Shown here: piece by piece, positions 1 to 8,353 of the stretch | Position numbering within the stretch: position 1 is the first letter of the stretch | Layout: the number at the start of each line of letters is the position of its first letter | Assembly (NCBI RefSeq): GCF_000308475.2 | Contig: NZ_BAFT02000078.1 | Location: forward strand, 24,686-88,685 | DNA length: 64,000 nt | Direction: 5' to 3' | Origin: Nocardia brasiliensis NBRC 14402 | GTDB lineage: Bacteria; Actinomycetota; Actinomycetes; Mycobacteriales; Mycobacteriaceae | The notes under the pieces: generated by a model | The model's database searches: none | Seen by the model: only the letters and a program-made list of their open reading frames with translations | What the model was told of the DNA's origin: nothing | Position numbers and translations under genes: made by a program

Positions 1-21
1 TTGATCGCCGGATTCACAGGT

Positions 22-900
22 TCATTGGGATGCGTTGTCCCGCATCGGCGCCGGGGCGAAACGTTCGGTGTGCACCGTGGCGGTCGGGTCGTGCAGTGCG
101 AGCAGCTCCCGGCCGGCTTCGGCGAGCACAGGCGGGCCGCAGACGTATACCGCGGCCCCCGTAGGTGTCTGCGCGAAGATCATGCGCGGATCGGGCAGGC
201 CGAATTCGTCGTCGGGGCGCACCACCACATCCCCGCCGGTGAGCCGGGCCAGCTCGCACAGGAACGGCATCCTGGCCCGCGATCGGCCGAAATACATGAG
301 CCGCCACGGTGTTCCGGCGCGCTCGGCGGCAACGACCATCGGCAGGATCGGCGTGATCCCGATCCCACCGGCGACGAACAGATAGCGCGCAGCGGCCAGC
401 AGCGGAAAAGCGTTGCGCGGCCCCCGGATCGGCAACCGGTCGCCGACCCGCAACCGCTCGTGCACCTCACGCGAGCCGCCGTCGCCGTGCTCGAGGTAGC
501 GCACCGCGATGCGGTAGTACCCCCGGTCGGCCGGGTCGTTGGTCAGTGAATACTGCCGCAGTCGGCCGGACGGCAGACACAGCTCGATATGCGCTCCCGG
601 AGTCCAGGCCGGCAAGGCATCGCCGTCCGGGTCGCGTAGGCACAGGCTGACGACGCCGTCGGCCTCCGACTCGATCCGGTCTACGACAACCTCGAATCCG
701 TTGCGGCGCAGTGACTGCGGTAATGTCTCGGCGAGCATCGCGGGACGCTGCCCGGTCGGCTGCGCCGGCCGCCGCGGCGCGACGCGGGGCCCGATCGTCG
801 GCTCGCCGGAGCGGAAAGCGGCTGGGCCCGTACCGAACTCGAAGGTCACGGCGCATGTGCGACGCACCTGCGGCTGATCGACGTATCCAGTAGAGCCCAT
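22..900 (-). CDS. FNR-type flavin oxidoreductase lacking the 2Fe-2S domain
   Basis: A 292-residue flavin/NAD(P)H reductase of the phthalate-dioxygenase-reductase (PDR/VanB) type, which passes electrons from NAD(P)H to an oxygenase or ferredoxin. The flavin motif RQYSLT is at residues 115-120, the nucleotide-binding GGIGITP at 178-184 and CGPP at 255-258. Family members usually continue after the ERFAP segment into a plant-type 2Fe-2S domain; here a TGA at 22-24 ends the protein about ten residues later, so no cysteine cluster is present. About 60 residues precede the flavin domain, so a later start (Met55) is possible. It is divergent from the TetR gene at 1015, its likely regulator. A further frame opens with GTG at the window edge and may be the next gene of the operon. 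Confidence 0.8.
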   Translation of the reverse strand: MGSTGYVDQPQVRRTCAVTFEFGTGPAAFRSGEPTIGPRVAPRRPAQPTGQRPAMLAETLPQSLRRNGFEVVVDRIESEADGVVSLCLRDPDGDALPAWTPGAHIELCLPSGRLRQYSLTNDPADRGYYRIAVRYLEHGDGGSREVHERLRVGDRLPIRGPRNAFPLLAAARYLFVAGGIGITPILPMVVAAERAGTPWRLMYFGRSRARMPFLCELARLTGGDVVVRPDDEFGLPDPRMIFAQTPTGAAVYVCGPPVLAEAGRELLALHDPTATVHTERFAPAPMRDNASQ

Positions 901-949
901 CTCGCATCCTCATCTCTGATCGGCGAAGCACAAGCGTTCTCGCAATCTA

Positions 950-962
950 TTGATGACATCAA
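950..962. promoter_or_regulatory. Palindromic operator between reductase and TetR genes
   Basis: TTGATGACATCAA is a perfect palindrome around a central A. It lies in the 114-bp gap between the divergent reductase and TetR genes. A TTGACAG sequence on the minus strand just beyond it could be the -35 of the reductase promoter. Position and symmetry suit autoregulation by the TetR protein; this is inferred, not shown. Confidence 0.5.
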
Positions 963-1014
963 CTGCTGTCAACATCACCCGATGTCCACATCCGAGCTGT
1001 GAGAAGATGGCGCC

Positions 1015-1680
1015 ATGGCCGCCGAAGACGACGGAGCGATCCCGGGGATGCGCCGCTGGCGCGGCCGGTCCCCCGCCGCTCGGGTTGCCATGCGCCGCGA
1101 CCAGCTGATCGAGGCGTGCACCGAACTGATGGCGACGATCGGCGCGGCGGAAACCTCGATGCGCGGAGTATGCAGGCAGGCCGGGCTCACCGAGCGCTAT
1201 TTCTACGAGAGTTTCCCTAATCTCGACGCACTGCTCACCACCGTGCTCGACACCGTGGTGCTCGGCGCCCGGGACCGACTACTCGCGGCGTTACCCTCGG
1301 CCCCGCTCGAGCGCGCCGCCATGTTCCGGCACCTGGTCTCCGTGTTCACCGATTACCTCACCGAGGATCGCCGCCGCGGCCGGATCATGTTCGTCGAGTC
1401 GCAGGCCACCCCGGTGCTCATGCCCCGCGCCAATCAGCTCATCGGACTATTCACGGCGCCGATCGCTTTGACGATCGGCGCCGGCGACTACACCGATCCC
1501 GGACCCGACGAGCACGACAGCGCCCTCAACGCCAGCGCCATCTTCGGCGCCTTGGCCTATCTCTACCGGCCCTGGCTGGACGGCGAGATCCCGGTCTCCC
1601 GAGAACGATTCGACGAGCACGCCGCGACCGTGCTGGAAAACGTTGCCCGAGTGCGCTCTTCGGCGGGCTCGGAGACCTAG
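1015..1680 (+). CDS. TetR/AcrR family transcriptional regulator
   Basis: A 221-residue one-component regulator. The N-terminal helix-turn-helix is seen at about residues 25-70 (RDQLIEACTELMATIGAAETSMRGVCRQAG followed by LTERYFYESFPN), the usual TetR recognition-helix pattern. The C-terminal two thirds is a helical ligand-binding and dimerisation domain with no specific signature, so the ligand cannot be predicted. It is divergent from the flavin reductase, with a palindrome in the shared gap, so it probably represses that operon and itself. About 25 basic residues precede the helix-turn-helix. Confidence 0.88.
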   Translation: MAAEDDGAIPGMRRWRGRSPAARVAMRRDQLIEACTELMATIGAAETSMRGVCRQAGLTERYFYESFPNLDALLTTVLDTVVLGARDRLLAALPSAPLERAAMFRHLVSVFTDYLTEDRRRGRIMFVESQATPVLMPRANQLIGLFTAPIALTIGAGDYTDPGPDEHDSALNASAIFGALAYLYRPWLDGEIPVSRERFDEHAATVLENVARVRSSAGSET

Positions 1681-2170
1681 GCGAAATTCATCCGACGTAT
1701 CCACCCGGTCCACAATCCCGCGGTGCGCGGGTTCCCTTCGGCCGCAACACAGTTGATGACACGGCAAGTAGCACCCCGGGACAGCTGTCGACCGAGTATC
1801 CTGCGTGACTCGCAGTGAAGTCACTCACATCCAGCACCTGTTCGTACTACGCGAAGCGCAGCGGCAAACGAGTTAGCTATAAGTTAGCCATCAGGCGATC
1901 ACGCCCCGCTTGCGACGATCGGCACAAACCCGGCAGGTGGCAGGCAAACCCGTCGGTGCGTACCGAAAGCGTCCCCAGCGCGGCACTGTCATCGCACCAT
2001 AGCCAGCCGGTCACCAGTTGGTGATACCTCACGGAACAGATACTTGAAAACGCATGCGCGCCTGGACATATGGGCCGAGGCGATTGTTGTTACCGTCGGG
2101 TAGTGTCCGACGCACCGAAGATCAGAGACGATCGCGGAACCGTATTTTCTCCACGATTTCAGGAGCGCGC
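1681..2170 (+). promoter_or_regulatory. Promoter and leader region of the beta-lactone operon
   Basis: A 490-bp stretch without a convincing gene. It holds a direct repeat GTTAGC-TATAA-GTTAGC (1872-1888), an 11-bp period that places both half-sites on one face of the helix. TTGAAA (2044-2049) lies 17 bp before a weak CATATG (2067-2072) and could be a promoter. Further down, CGTCGG and CCGACG (2094-2112) form an inverted repeat with a 7-nt loop. AGGAG at 2161-2165 is the ribosome binding site of the first gene. The region is less GC-rich than the genes around it. The promoter assignment is tentative. Confidence 0.4.
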
Positions 2171-3220
2171 GTGTCGCATTCTCGATTCGAATCCATCGGC
2201 GCCTATCTGCCTTCGAATGTCGTCACCACCCAGGAGCTGCTCGCCCGGCTGCAGGAACCTCCCTCTTTCGATCTCGAGAAGATCACCGGCGTCAAGGAAC
2301 GCCGCGTGCACGACACCAGGCCGGAGTCGTACGAGGACTCGTTCGCGATCGCGATGAAGGCGGCGCAGGACTGTCTGTCCAGGTCACGCTACGAAGCCGC
2401 GGAACTCGACGTGATCATCTCCACCTCGATCACGCGGAGCAACCACGCCACCCGCATGTACATGGAGCCGTCGTTCGCCGGGTCGATAAGCCGCCTTATC
2501 GGAGCGAAGAAGGCCATTACTTTCGACGTTTCCAACGCGTGCGCCGGAATGCTCACCGGCACCTACATTCTCGACCGGATGATCCGCTCCGGGGCCGTGC
2601 GCAACGGCATGGTGGTCAGCGGCGAGGCCATTACTCCGATCGCCGACACCGCGGTCGCGGAGATTTCCGAGAAATACGATCTGCAGTTCGCCTCGCTCTC
2701 GGTGGGCGACTCGGGCGCGGCGGTCGTGCTCGACCAGGCGGTGGACGACGACGACAAGATCCACTACATCGAGTTGATGACCGCCTCGGAGTACTCGCAC
2801 CTGTGTCTCGGCATGCCGAGCGACAAGAGCCAGGGTGTTGCGCTGTACACCGACAACCGCAAAATGCACAACGAAGACCGCTTCCTTTTGGGCACCAACA
2901 GCCAGATCAACTATCTGGAAGCCCAGGGCCGCACCTTCGCCGACGAGAAGTTCGACTACGTCATCCACCACCAGTTCGGCGCGGCCGCGATCCCGTGGAT
3001 GAACGCCATCTGCGAGCGCGAGTTCGGCACCCCGATGCCGCCCGATCTGCGGGTCATCGAGAAGTACGGAAACACCTCCACCACTTCACATTTCATCGTT
3101 CTGCACGACCAGCTCAGCGAGCAGAACATTCCGGCGGGCTCGAAGCTGCTGATGATCCCGGCCGCCTCCGGCATCGTGACCGGCTTCCTGTCCACCACCA
3201 TCTCGTCTCTGAAGGTCTGA
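2171..3220 (+). CDS. nltA: KAS III-like acyl-CoA condensing enzyme (OleA/NltA type), catalytic subunit
   Basis: A 349-residue thiolase-fold enzyme of the OleA/LstA/NltA group, which condenses two fatty acyl-CoAs head to head into a 2-alkyl-3-ketoacid, the first step of beta-lactone or olefin synthesis. The triad is visible: Cys124 in NACAGM, His266/267 in IHHQFG and Asn301 in YGNTS. Glu99 in MEPS matches the conserved glutamate of OleA that acts across the dimer interface. GTG at 2171 is chosen as start because AGGAG lies five bases upstream and it removes a 39-codon extension of non-homologous sequence. The next gene starts eight bases after the stop and encodes a degenerate partner, so the two probably form a heterodimer. 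The name follows the nocardiolactone cluster of Nocardia. Confidence 0.82.
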   Translation: MSHSRFESIGAYLPSNVVTTQELLARLQEPPSFDLEKITGVKERRVHDTRPESYEDSFAIAMKAAQDCLSRSRYEAAELDVIISTSITRSNHATRMYMEPSFAGSISRLIGAKKAITFDVSNACAGMLTGTYILDRMIRSGAVRNGMVVSGEAITPIADTAVAEISEKYDLQFASLSVGDSGAAVVLDQAVDDDDKIHYIELMTASEYSHLCLGMPSDKSQGVALYTDNRKMHNEDRFLLGTNSQINYLEAQGRTFADEKFDYVIHHQFGAAAIPWMNAICEREFGTPMPPDLRVIEKYGNTSTTSHFIVLHDQLSEQNIPAGSKLLMIPAASGIVTGFLSTTISSLKV

Positions 3221-3228
3221 GGTCAGCC

Positions 3229-4143
3229 ATGGGCGTTCGCATCAAATCCACCGGCGTCAGCCGCGCCGAAGACACCAACAGCAGCGTGGAGAACAGCGGC
3301 CGCGCCGCGAAGCAGAGCCTGGAGCGGGCCGGTGTCCGGCCCGATCAGGTCGGCGTGCTGATCAACGCCGGGGTGTTCCGGGACTCCAACACGGTGGAAC
3401 CGGCCGTGTCCGCGCTGATCCAGAAGGCGGCGGGCATCGGCCTCGAATACGCCAAGGACGATCCGCGGACCTTCTCGTTCGACCTGATGAACGGCGCGAC
3501 CGGCGTGCTCAACGCGGTCGGGGTGGCCACCTCGATCCTGGAGACCGGCAGCGCCGAACACGTGCTGATCGTCTCCGGTGACGCGCATCCGTCGATGACC
3601 CGCAAGGCCGCCACCGACGACTTCCCTTATGCCGCTTCGGGTGCCGCGCTGCTGCTGGAGCGCACCGACGAGCCCGAAGGCTTCGGCCGGGTGCACACGG
3701 TGAACGGCGAGGGCACGCCCGCGGTCGAGGCCTACGTCGACACCGCGACGATGGGCAGCGTCGGGCGCGGCCTGATGACGGTCGAGCGGGAGCCTGACTT
3801 CGCCGCGCGACTGCTGAACGTGGCGGTCGAGGCCGCGCTGGCCGCGCTCAACGAGGCCGGCCACGACGACCTGTCGGGCACCGCCCTGATCGCCTCGACG
3901 CCGACCGCCGAGTTCCCGCTGCAGCTCGCGGACGCGCTCGGCATCGACGAGGACGCGGTCCGCACCCCCGACCTCACCGACGGCGACCCGCACACCGCGG
4001 CGCTGCCGCAGGCCTACCACCGCGCCGTCGTGGACGAGACGCTGCGCGAGTTCGGACACGTGCTGTTCGTCGCCGCGGGCGCCGGACCGTCGGCCGCGGC
4101 GGTGCTGTACCGGCTGCCCGCGCTCGCCGGGGCGACTGCGTGA
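3229..4143 (+). CDS. nltB: Catalytically degenerate KAS III-like partner subunit (NltB/LstB type)
   Basis: A 304-residue thiolase-fold protein paired with NltA. Aligned by eye, the catalytic Cys of NltA (NACAG) falls on Ala90 (NGATG), and the His and Asn motifs are replaced by LIASTPTAEF and DGDPHTAAL, so it cannot carry the acyl chain itself. The glutamate of the EP motif is kept (Glu57, VEPAV), the residue a dead partner would contribute to the active site of the other subunit. It resembles LstB of lipstatin synthesis and NltB of nocardiolactone synthesis, which work as obligate partners of their A subunits. The stop overlaps the GTG of the next gene by four bases, implying translational coupling. 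Confidence 0.8.
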   Translation: MGVRIKSTGVSRAEDTNSSVENSGRAAKQSLERAGVRPDQVGVLINAGVFRDSNTVEPAVSALIQKAAGIGLEYAKDDPRTFSFDLMNGATGVLNAVGVATSILETGSAEHVLIVSGDAHPSMTRKAATDDFPYAASGAALLLERTDEPEGFGRVHTVNGEGTPAVEAYVDTATMGSVGRGLMTVEREPDFAARLLNVAVEAALAALNEAGHDDLSGTALIASTPTAEFPLQLADALGIDEDAVRTPDLTDGDPHTAALPQAYHRAVVDETLREFGHVLFVAAGAGPSAAAVLYRLPALAGATA

Positions 4144-5813
4144 GTTCGGCCACCTACTGGCAGGCCATCGACCGGTTCCGCGCGTTCGCCCGCGCGGAAC
4201 CGGATCGCGAAGCCGTCATCTACCCGGTCGGCACGGATGCCGCGGGCCTACCGGCCTACCGCCATATCAGCTATCGCGAGCTCGACGACTGGTCCGAGAC
4301 CATCGCCGAACGGCTCACCGCCTCCGGCGTCGGGTCCGGCACCCGCACCATCGTGCTCGTGCTGCCCAGCCCGGAGTTGTACGCGATCCTGTTCGCGCTG
4401 TTGAAGATCGGCGCCGTGCCGGTGGTGATCGACCCGGGCATGGGCCTGCGCAAGATGGTGCACTGCCTGCGTGCGGTCGAGGCGGAGGCATTCATCGGCA
4501 TCCCGCCCGCGCACGCCGTGCGCGTGCTGTTCCGCCGCAGCTTCCGCAAGGTGCGCACCACGGTGACGGTGGGCAAGCGGTGGTTCTGGCGGGGCGCGAA
4601 GCTCGCGGCGTGGGGCACCACGCCTTCCGGCGGCGCGGTGGACCGGGTGCCCGCCGACCCCGGCGACGTGCTGGTCATCGGATTCACCACGGGCAGTACC
4701 GGACCCGCCAAAGCGGTGGAGCTGACCCACGGCAATCTGGCGTCGATGATCGACCAGGTGCACACCGCGCGCGGCGAGATCGCGCCGGAGACCTCGTTGA
4801 TCACCCTGCCGCTGGTCGGCATTCTCGATCTGCTGCTCGGATCCCGCTGTGTACTACCGCCGTTGATCCCGAGCAAGGTCGGCTCGACCGATCCCGCCCA
4901 CGTCGCGCACGCCATCGAAACCTTCGGCGTGCGAACGATGTTCGCCTCGCCCGCGCTGCTGATTCCGCTGCTGCGCCATCTGGAGCAGCAGCCGAACGAG
5001 CTGAAGACGCTGGCCAGCATCTATTCCGGTGGCGCGCCGGTGCCGGACTGGTGCATCGCGGGCCTGCGCGCGGCGTTGACCGATGACGTGCAGATCTTCG
5101 CCGGATACGGGTCCACCGAGGCACTGCCCATGTCGCTCATCGAATCTCGCGAGCTGTTCGACGGTCTGGTCGAACGGACGCACCGTGGCGAGGGCACTTG
5201 CATCGGACGACCCGCCGACCGGATCGACGCCAGGATCGTCGCCATCACCGATGACCCGATCCCGACCTGGGCCCGGGCCGAGGAACTGGCCGGTGACCTC
5301 GCGCGGTCGCGCGGTATCGGCGAACTCGTCGTCGCCGGGCCCAATGTCAGCACGCACTACTACTGGCCGGACACGGCGAACCGGCAGGGCAAGATCGTGG
5401 ACGGGGACCGGATCTGGCACCGCACCGGCGATCTCGCCTGGATCGACGACGCGGGCCGCATCTGGTTCTGCGGGCGCAAGAGTCAGCGGGTGGTCACCGC
5501 CGACGGGCCGATGTTCACGGTTCAGGTCGAGCAGATCTTCAATACCGTTGCGGGCGTGGCGCGCACGGCACTGGTCGGCGTGGGCGCGCCGGGCGCGCAG
5601 CGGCCGGTGCTGTGCATCGAGCTGAAGCCCGATGCCGAGGGCGCCGCGGTCGGGGCGGCGTTGCGGGCCCGCGGAGCCGAGTTCGACCTCAGCCGTCCGA
5701 TCGCCGATTTCCTGATCCATCCCGGCTTCCCGGTCGATATCCGGCACAACGCCAAGATCGGGCGCGAGCAGCTCGCGCAGTGGGCGGGCGAGCAGCTGGG
5801 AGCGCGCGCATGA
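4140..5813 (+). CDS. nltC: AMP-dependent beta-lactone synthetase (OleC/NltC type)
   Basis: A 557-residue member of the ANL adenylate-forming superfamily. In this context it should adenylate a 2-alkyl-3-hydroxyacid and close it to a beta-lactone, as shown for OleC and NltC. Motifs in order: the phosphate loop TTGSTGPAK at 183-191, GYGSTEALP (A5), HRTGDLAWIDDAGRIWFCGRK (A7/A8), and HNAKIGRE near the C terminus carrying the A10 lysine. Length matches OleC homologues. No carrier-protein domain is present. It begins with a GTG that overlaps the nltB stop and ends overlapping the ATG of a small gene. Fatty-acid CoA ligase activity is the alternative, but the operon argues for the lactone role. Confidence 0.82.
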   Translation: MSSATYWQAIDRFRAFARAEPDREAVIYPVGTDAAGLPAYRHISYRELDDWSETIAERLTASGVGSGTRTIVLVLPSPELYAILFALLKIGAVPVVIDPGMGLRKMVHCLRAVEAEAFIGIPPAHAVRVLFRRSFRKVRTTVTVGKRWFWRGAKLAAWGTTPSGGAVDRVPADPGDVLVIGFTTGSTGPAKAVELTHGNLASMIDQVHTARGEIAPETSLITLPLVGILDLLLGSRCVLPPLIPSKVGSTDPAHVAHAIETFGVRTMFASPALLIPLLRHLEQQPNELKTLASIYSGGAPVPDWCIAGLRAALTDDVQIFAGYGSTEALPMSLIESRELFDGLVERTHRGEGTCIGRPADRIDARIVAITDDPIPTWARAEELAGDLARSRGIGELVVAGPNVSTHYYWPDTANRQGKIVDGDRIWHRTGDLAWIDDAGRIWFCGRKSQRVVTADGPMFTVQVEQIFNTVAGVARTALVGVGAPGAQRPVLCIELKPDAEGAAVGAALRARGAEFDLSRPIADFLIHPGFPVDIRHNAKIGREQLAQWAGEQLGARA

Positions 5814-6076
5814 GCGTGAAAACGACGGCACTGCGGGCGATTCCGCTGCTCGGCTGGATCTATCTGGCGGGCGGGCTCGTCGCGGCCGCGACGGACCGGG
5901 CGCCCGCGAACCGGGTGCTGCGCGCCGCGTGGTGGATCGACGCGTTCCTGAGCATCGTGGTGCACGCGGCGCAGATCCGGCCCGCGTTGCGCGCGGCCGA
6001 GGGGTCGGGCCGCTCCCCGCTCGAAACGGCCGTACTGACGCAGATCTTCGGAATGACTTGGTGGCGAACGCAATGA
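5810..6076 (+). CDS. Small membrane protein inside the beta-lactone operon
   Basis: An 88-residue protein of unknown function. Two hydrophobic stretches are visible, at about residues 9-28 (IPLLGWIYLAGGLVAAATD) and 40-56 (AWWIDAFLSIVVHAAQI), so it is probably a two-helix membrane protein with a short aromatic C terminus ending FGMTWWRTQ. The ATG overlaps the nltC stop and its own stop overlaps the nltD ATG, so it is translationally coupled on both sides and probably made in step with the enzymes. It could anchor or organise the lactone enzymes at the membrane; that is inference from position only. Confidence 0.72.
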   Translation: MSVKTTALRAIPLLGWIYLAGGLVAAATDRAPANRVLRAAWWIDAFLSIVVHAAQIRPALRAAEGSGRSPLETAVLTQIFGMTWWRTQ

Positions 6077-7122
6077 GCAAAGTACTGGTCACCGGCGCGT
6101 CCGGTTTCCTCGGCGGCGCGCTGGTGCGCAGGTTGATCCGCGACGGCGCGCACGATGTGTCGATTCTGGTGCGGCGCACCAGCAATCTGGCCGATCTCGG
6201 CCCCGACGTGGACAAGGTCGAGCTGGTCTACGGCGATCTGACCGATGCCGCGTCGCTGGTGCAGGCCACCAGTGGGGTCGACATCGTCTTCCACAGCGCG
6301 GCCCGGGTCGACGAGCGGGGCACCCGCGAGCAGTTCTGGCAGGAGAACGTCCGGGCCACCGAGTTGCTGCTCGATGCCGCACGCCGCGGTGGCGCGTCTG
6401 CGTTCGTGTTCATCTCCAGTCCCAGTGCGCTGATGGATTACGACGGCGGCGACCAGCTCGACATCGACGAGTCGGTGCCGTATCCGCGGCGCTACCTGAA
6501 CCTGTACTCCGAGACCAAGGCCGCGGCCGAACGTGCCGTATTGGCCGCGGACACCACGGGTTTCCGGACCTGTGCGCTGCGACCGCGGGCGATCTGGGGC
6601 GCGGGCGACCGGTCCGGCCCGATCGTGCGGCTGCTCGGTCGTACCGGCACCGGCAAGCTGCCCGATATCTCGTTCGGGCGCGACGTGTACGCCTCGCTGT
6701 GCCACGTCGACAACATCGTCGACGCGTGCGTCAAAGCGGCGGCGAACCCGGCGACGGTGGGCGGCAAGGCCTATTTCATCGCCGACGCCGAAAAGACCAA
6801 CGTGTGGGAGTTTCTCGGTGCGGTGGCAACCCGGCTGGGGTACGAACCGCCGAGCCGCAAGCCCAACCCCAAGGTGATCGACGCGGTGGTCGGCGTCATC
6901 GAGACCATCTGGCGGATCCCGGCCGTGGCGACCCGCTGGTCTCCCCCGCTGTCGCGCTACGCCGTCGCGCTGATGACGCGCAGCGCGACCTACGACACCG
7001 GCGCCGCCGCACGCGATTTCGGCTACCAACCGGTCGTGGACCGCGAGACCGGACTCGCCACCTTCCTGGCCTGGCTCGAAAAACAGGGTGGGGCCGTGGA
7101 ACTCACCCGCACGCTGCGCTGA
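6073..7122 (+). CDS. nltD: NADPH-dependent 2-alkyl-3-ketoalkanoate reductase (OleD/NltD type)
   Basis: A 349-residue extended SDR/3-beta-HSD-family reductase. It should reduce the 2-alkyl-3-ketoacid made by NltAB to the 3-hydroxyacid that NltC cyclises. The Rossmann motif TGASGFLGG begins at residue 7 and the catalytic YxxxK is Tyr145/Lys149 (YSETK), with Ser residues at 116-119 as the likely third catalytic position. Its ATG overlaps the stop of the 88-residue gene. With nltA, nltB and nltC this completes the set needed for a beta-lactone. No alpha/beta-hydrolase of the OleB kind, which would decarboxylate the lactone to an olefin, occurs in the operon. Confidence 0.82.
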   Translation: MSKVLVTGASGFLGGALVRRLIRDGAHDVSILVRRTSNLADLGPDVDKVELVYGDLTDAASLVQATSGVDIVFHSAARVDERGTREQFWQENVRATELLLDAARRGGASAFVFISSPSALMDYDGGDQLDIDESVPYPRRYLNLYSETKAAAERAVLAADTTGFRTCALRPRAIWGAGDRSGPIVRLLGRTGTGKLPDISFGRDVYASLCHVDNIVDACVKAAANPATVGGKAYFIADAEKTNVWEFLGAVATRLGYEPPSRKPNPKVIDAVVGVIETIWRIPAVATRWSPPLSRYAVALMTRSATYDTGAAARDFGYQPVVDRETGLATFLAWLEKQGGAVELTRTLR

Positions 7123-7153
7123 CCCCCGGCGAAAGCCGCGATCGGAGGCCCTC

Positions 7154-8353
7154 ATGACCAACGACACCGTCTTCCGCAGGAAGATCTCGCCCACCGAGCG
7201 GCTGTACTTCTTCACCCGCGAGGTGACGCCGCCGTTCCTGATGCATCTCGCGGTGCACGGCGACGGGGTGATCGACCCCGCCGCCCTGCAGCGCGCCGTC
7301 GACGTGGCCTCGGCCGCGAATCCCGGCGCCCGGCTGGTCCGGGACGGAAAGTATTGGGTGGACAGCGGTGTCGCGGCCGCCGTCCGGGTGGTGCCGGACT
7401 GGACGCTCGACTACGCCGCGCTGGAGAACGACGCGGTGCTCAACAGTCCGATCGGCCCTTCCCCAGAGCGGACCACCGAGGTGCTGCTGCTGACCGGGGC
7501 CGAGACGACCATCGTGTTCCGGGTCTTCCACGGCGTGATGGACGGCATGGGCATGCGCCTGTGGGCCGACGACGTGCTGCGCGCGCTGCGCGGCGCCGAG
7601 CCGGTCGGCGCCCCGGACGCGATCGCGGACACCGAATTGGTCGCGCAGGTCGGCGCTCCGGGCAGGCAGACACTGGTGCTGCCGACCTACCGGGCCGCCA
7701 TCGGCACCGGTCGTCAGGATCCGAACGCGGTGCGCTGGTTGCTGCGGCACCGCACCATCGACGGCACCGGCAAGGGCATCGTCGCGCGGGTCGCGTCGAT
7801 CCTGGCCGCGGAGGCGGGGGTGAAGTCCCGCTTCATGATTCCGGTCGACCTGCGCCGGCACGATCCCGCGCTACGCTCCACCGGGAACCTGGCGCTGCCG
7901 CTGTTCCTCGACGTCCGTCCCGGCGAGAGCTGGGAGTCGGTGAGCGCCCAGATGCGCACCGGCCTGCAGGAGAAGCGCGAGCTGAACCAGCTCGACAACG
8001 GTGGCCTGTCGAAGTTCCCGCCCGCCGTCATCCGCGCGGTGCTGCGGGCGAGCAACTGGCTCGGCGCCCGGCACAACCGGAACATGGTCTCCGCCACGGT
8101 GTCCCATATGGGCAAGGTCGATCTGGACGAGCTGGCCGTGCCCGGCTGGACACCGACCACGATGCGGGTGCTGCCCCAGCACACCGGTTCGATGCCGCTG
8201 CTGTTCGGCATGGTGGAGGTGCGCGGGCGGATCGAGCTGATGGTGTCGGCGCGCAACGGCGCGGGTATCGAAGCGCGGCTGGAGGCATTGCTCGACAAGA
8301 TCGCGCTCACCCTGGAAGCCGAACTCGCACCGCAAGATTCGCCGGCGCGATGA
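7154..8353 (+). CDS. Condensation-fold (PapA-like) acyltransferase
   Basis: A 399-residue protein of the CoA-dependent acyltransferase/condensation-domain fold. The HxxxDG core is present as FHGVMDG (His126, Asp130); the first of the two histidines common in HHxxxDG is Phe. The C-terminal half holds a second conserved block (VSHMGKVDLDEL) where these proteins have their latch and DFGWG-like region. The start is ATG 7154 with CGGAGG just upstream, removing 22 codons that overlap nltD. It is the first gene after nltD and overlaps the transporter by ATGA. Such enzymes next to MmpL transporters (for example PapA proteins with mycobacterial lipids) acylate hydroxyls of envelope lipids; here it may modify the lactone or its precursor, which is an inference. 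Confidence 0.7.
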   Translation: MTNDTVFRRKISPTERLYFFTREVTPPFLMHLAVHGDGVIDPAALQRAVDVASAANPGARLVRDGKYWVDSGVAAAVRVVPDWTLDYAALENDAVLNSPIGPSPERTTEVLLLTGAETTIVFRVFHGVMDGMGMRLWADDVLRALRGAEPVGAPDAIADTELVAQVGAPGRQTLVLPTYRAAIGTGRQDPNAVRWLLRHRTIDGTGKGIVARVASILAAEAGVKSRFMIPVDLRRHDPALRSTGNLALPLFLDVRPGESWESVSAQMRTGLQEKRELNQLDNGGLSKFPPAVIRAVLRASNWLGARHNRNMVSATVSHMGKVDLDELAVPGWTPTTMRVLPQHTGSMPLLFGMVEVRGRIELMVSARNGAGIEARLEALLDKIALTLEAELAPQDSPAR

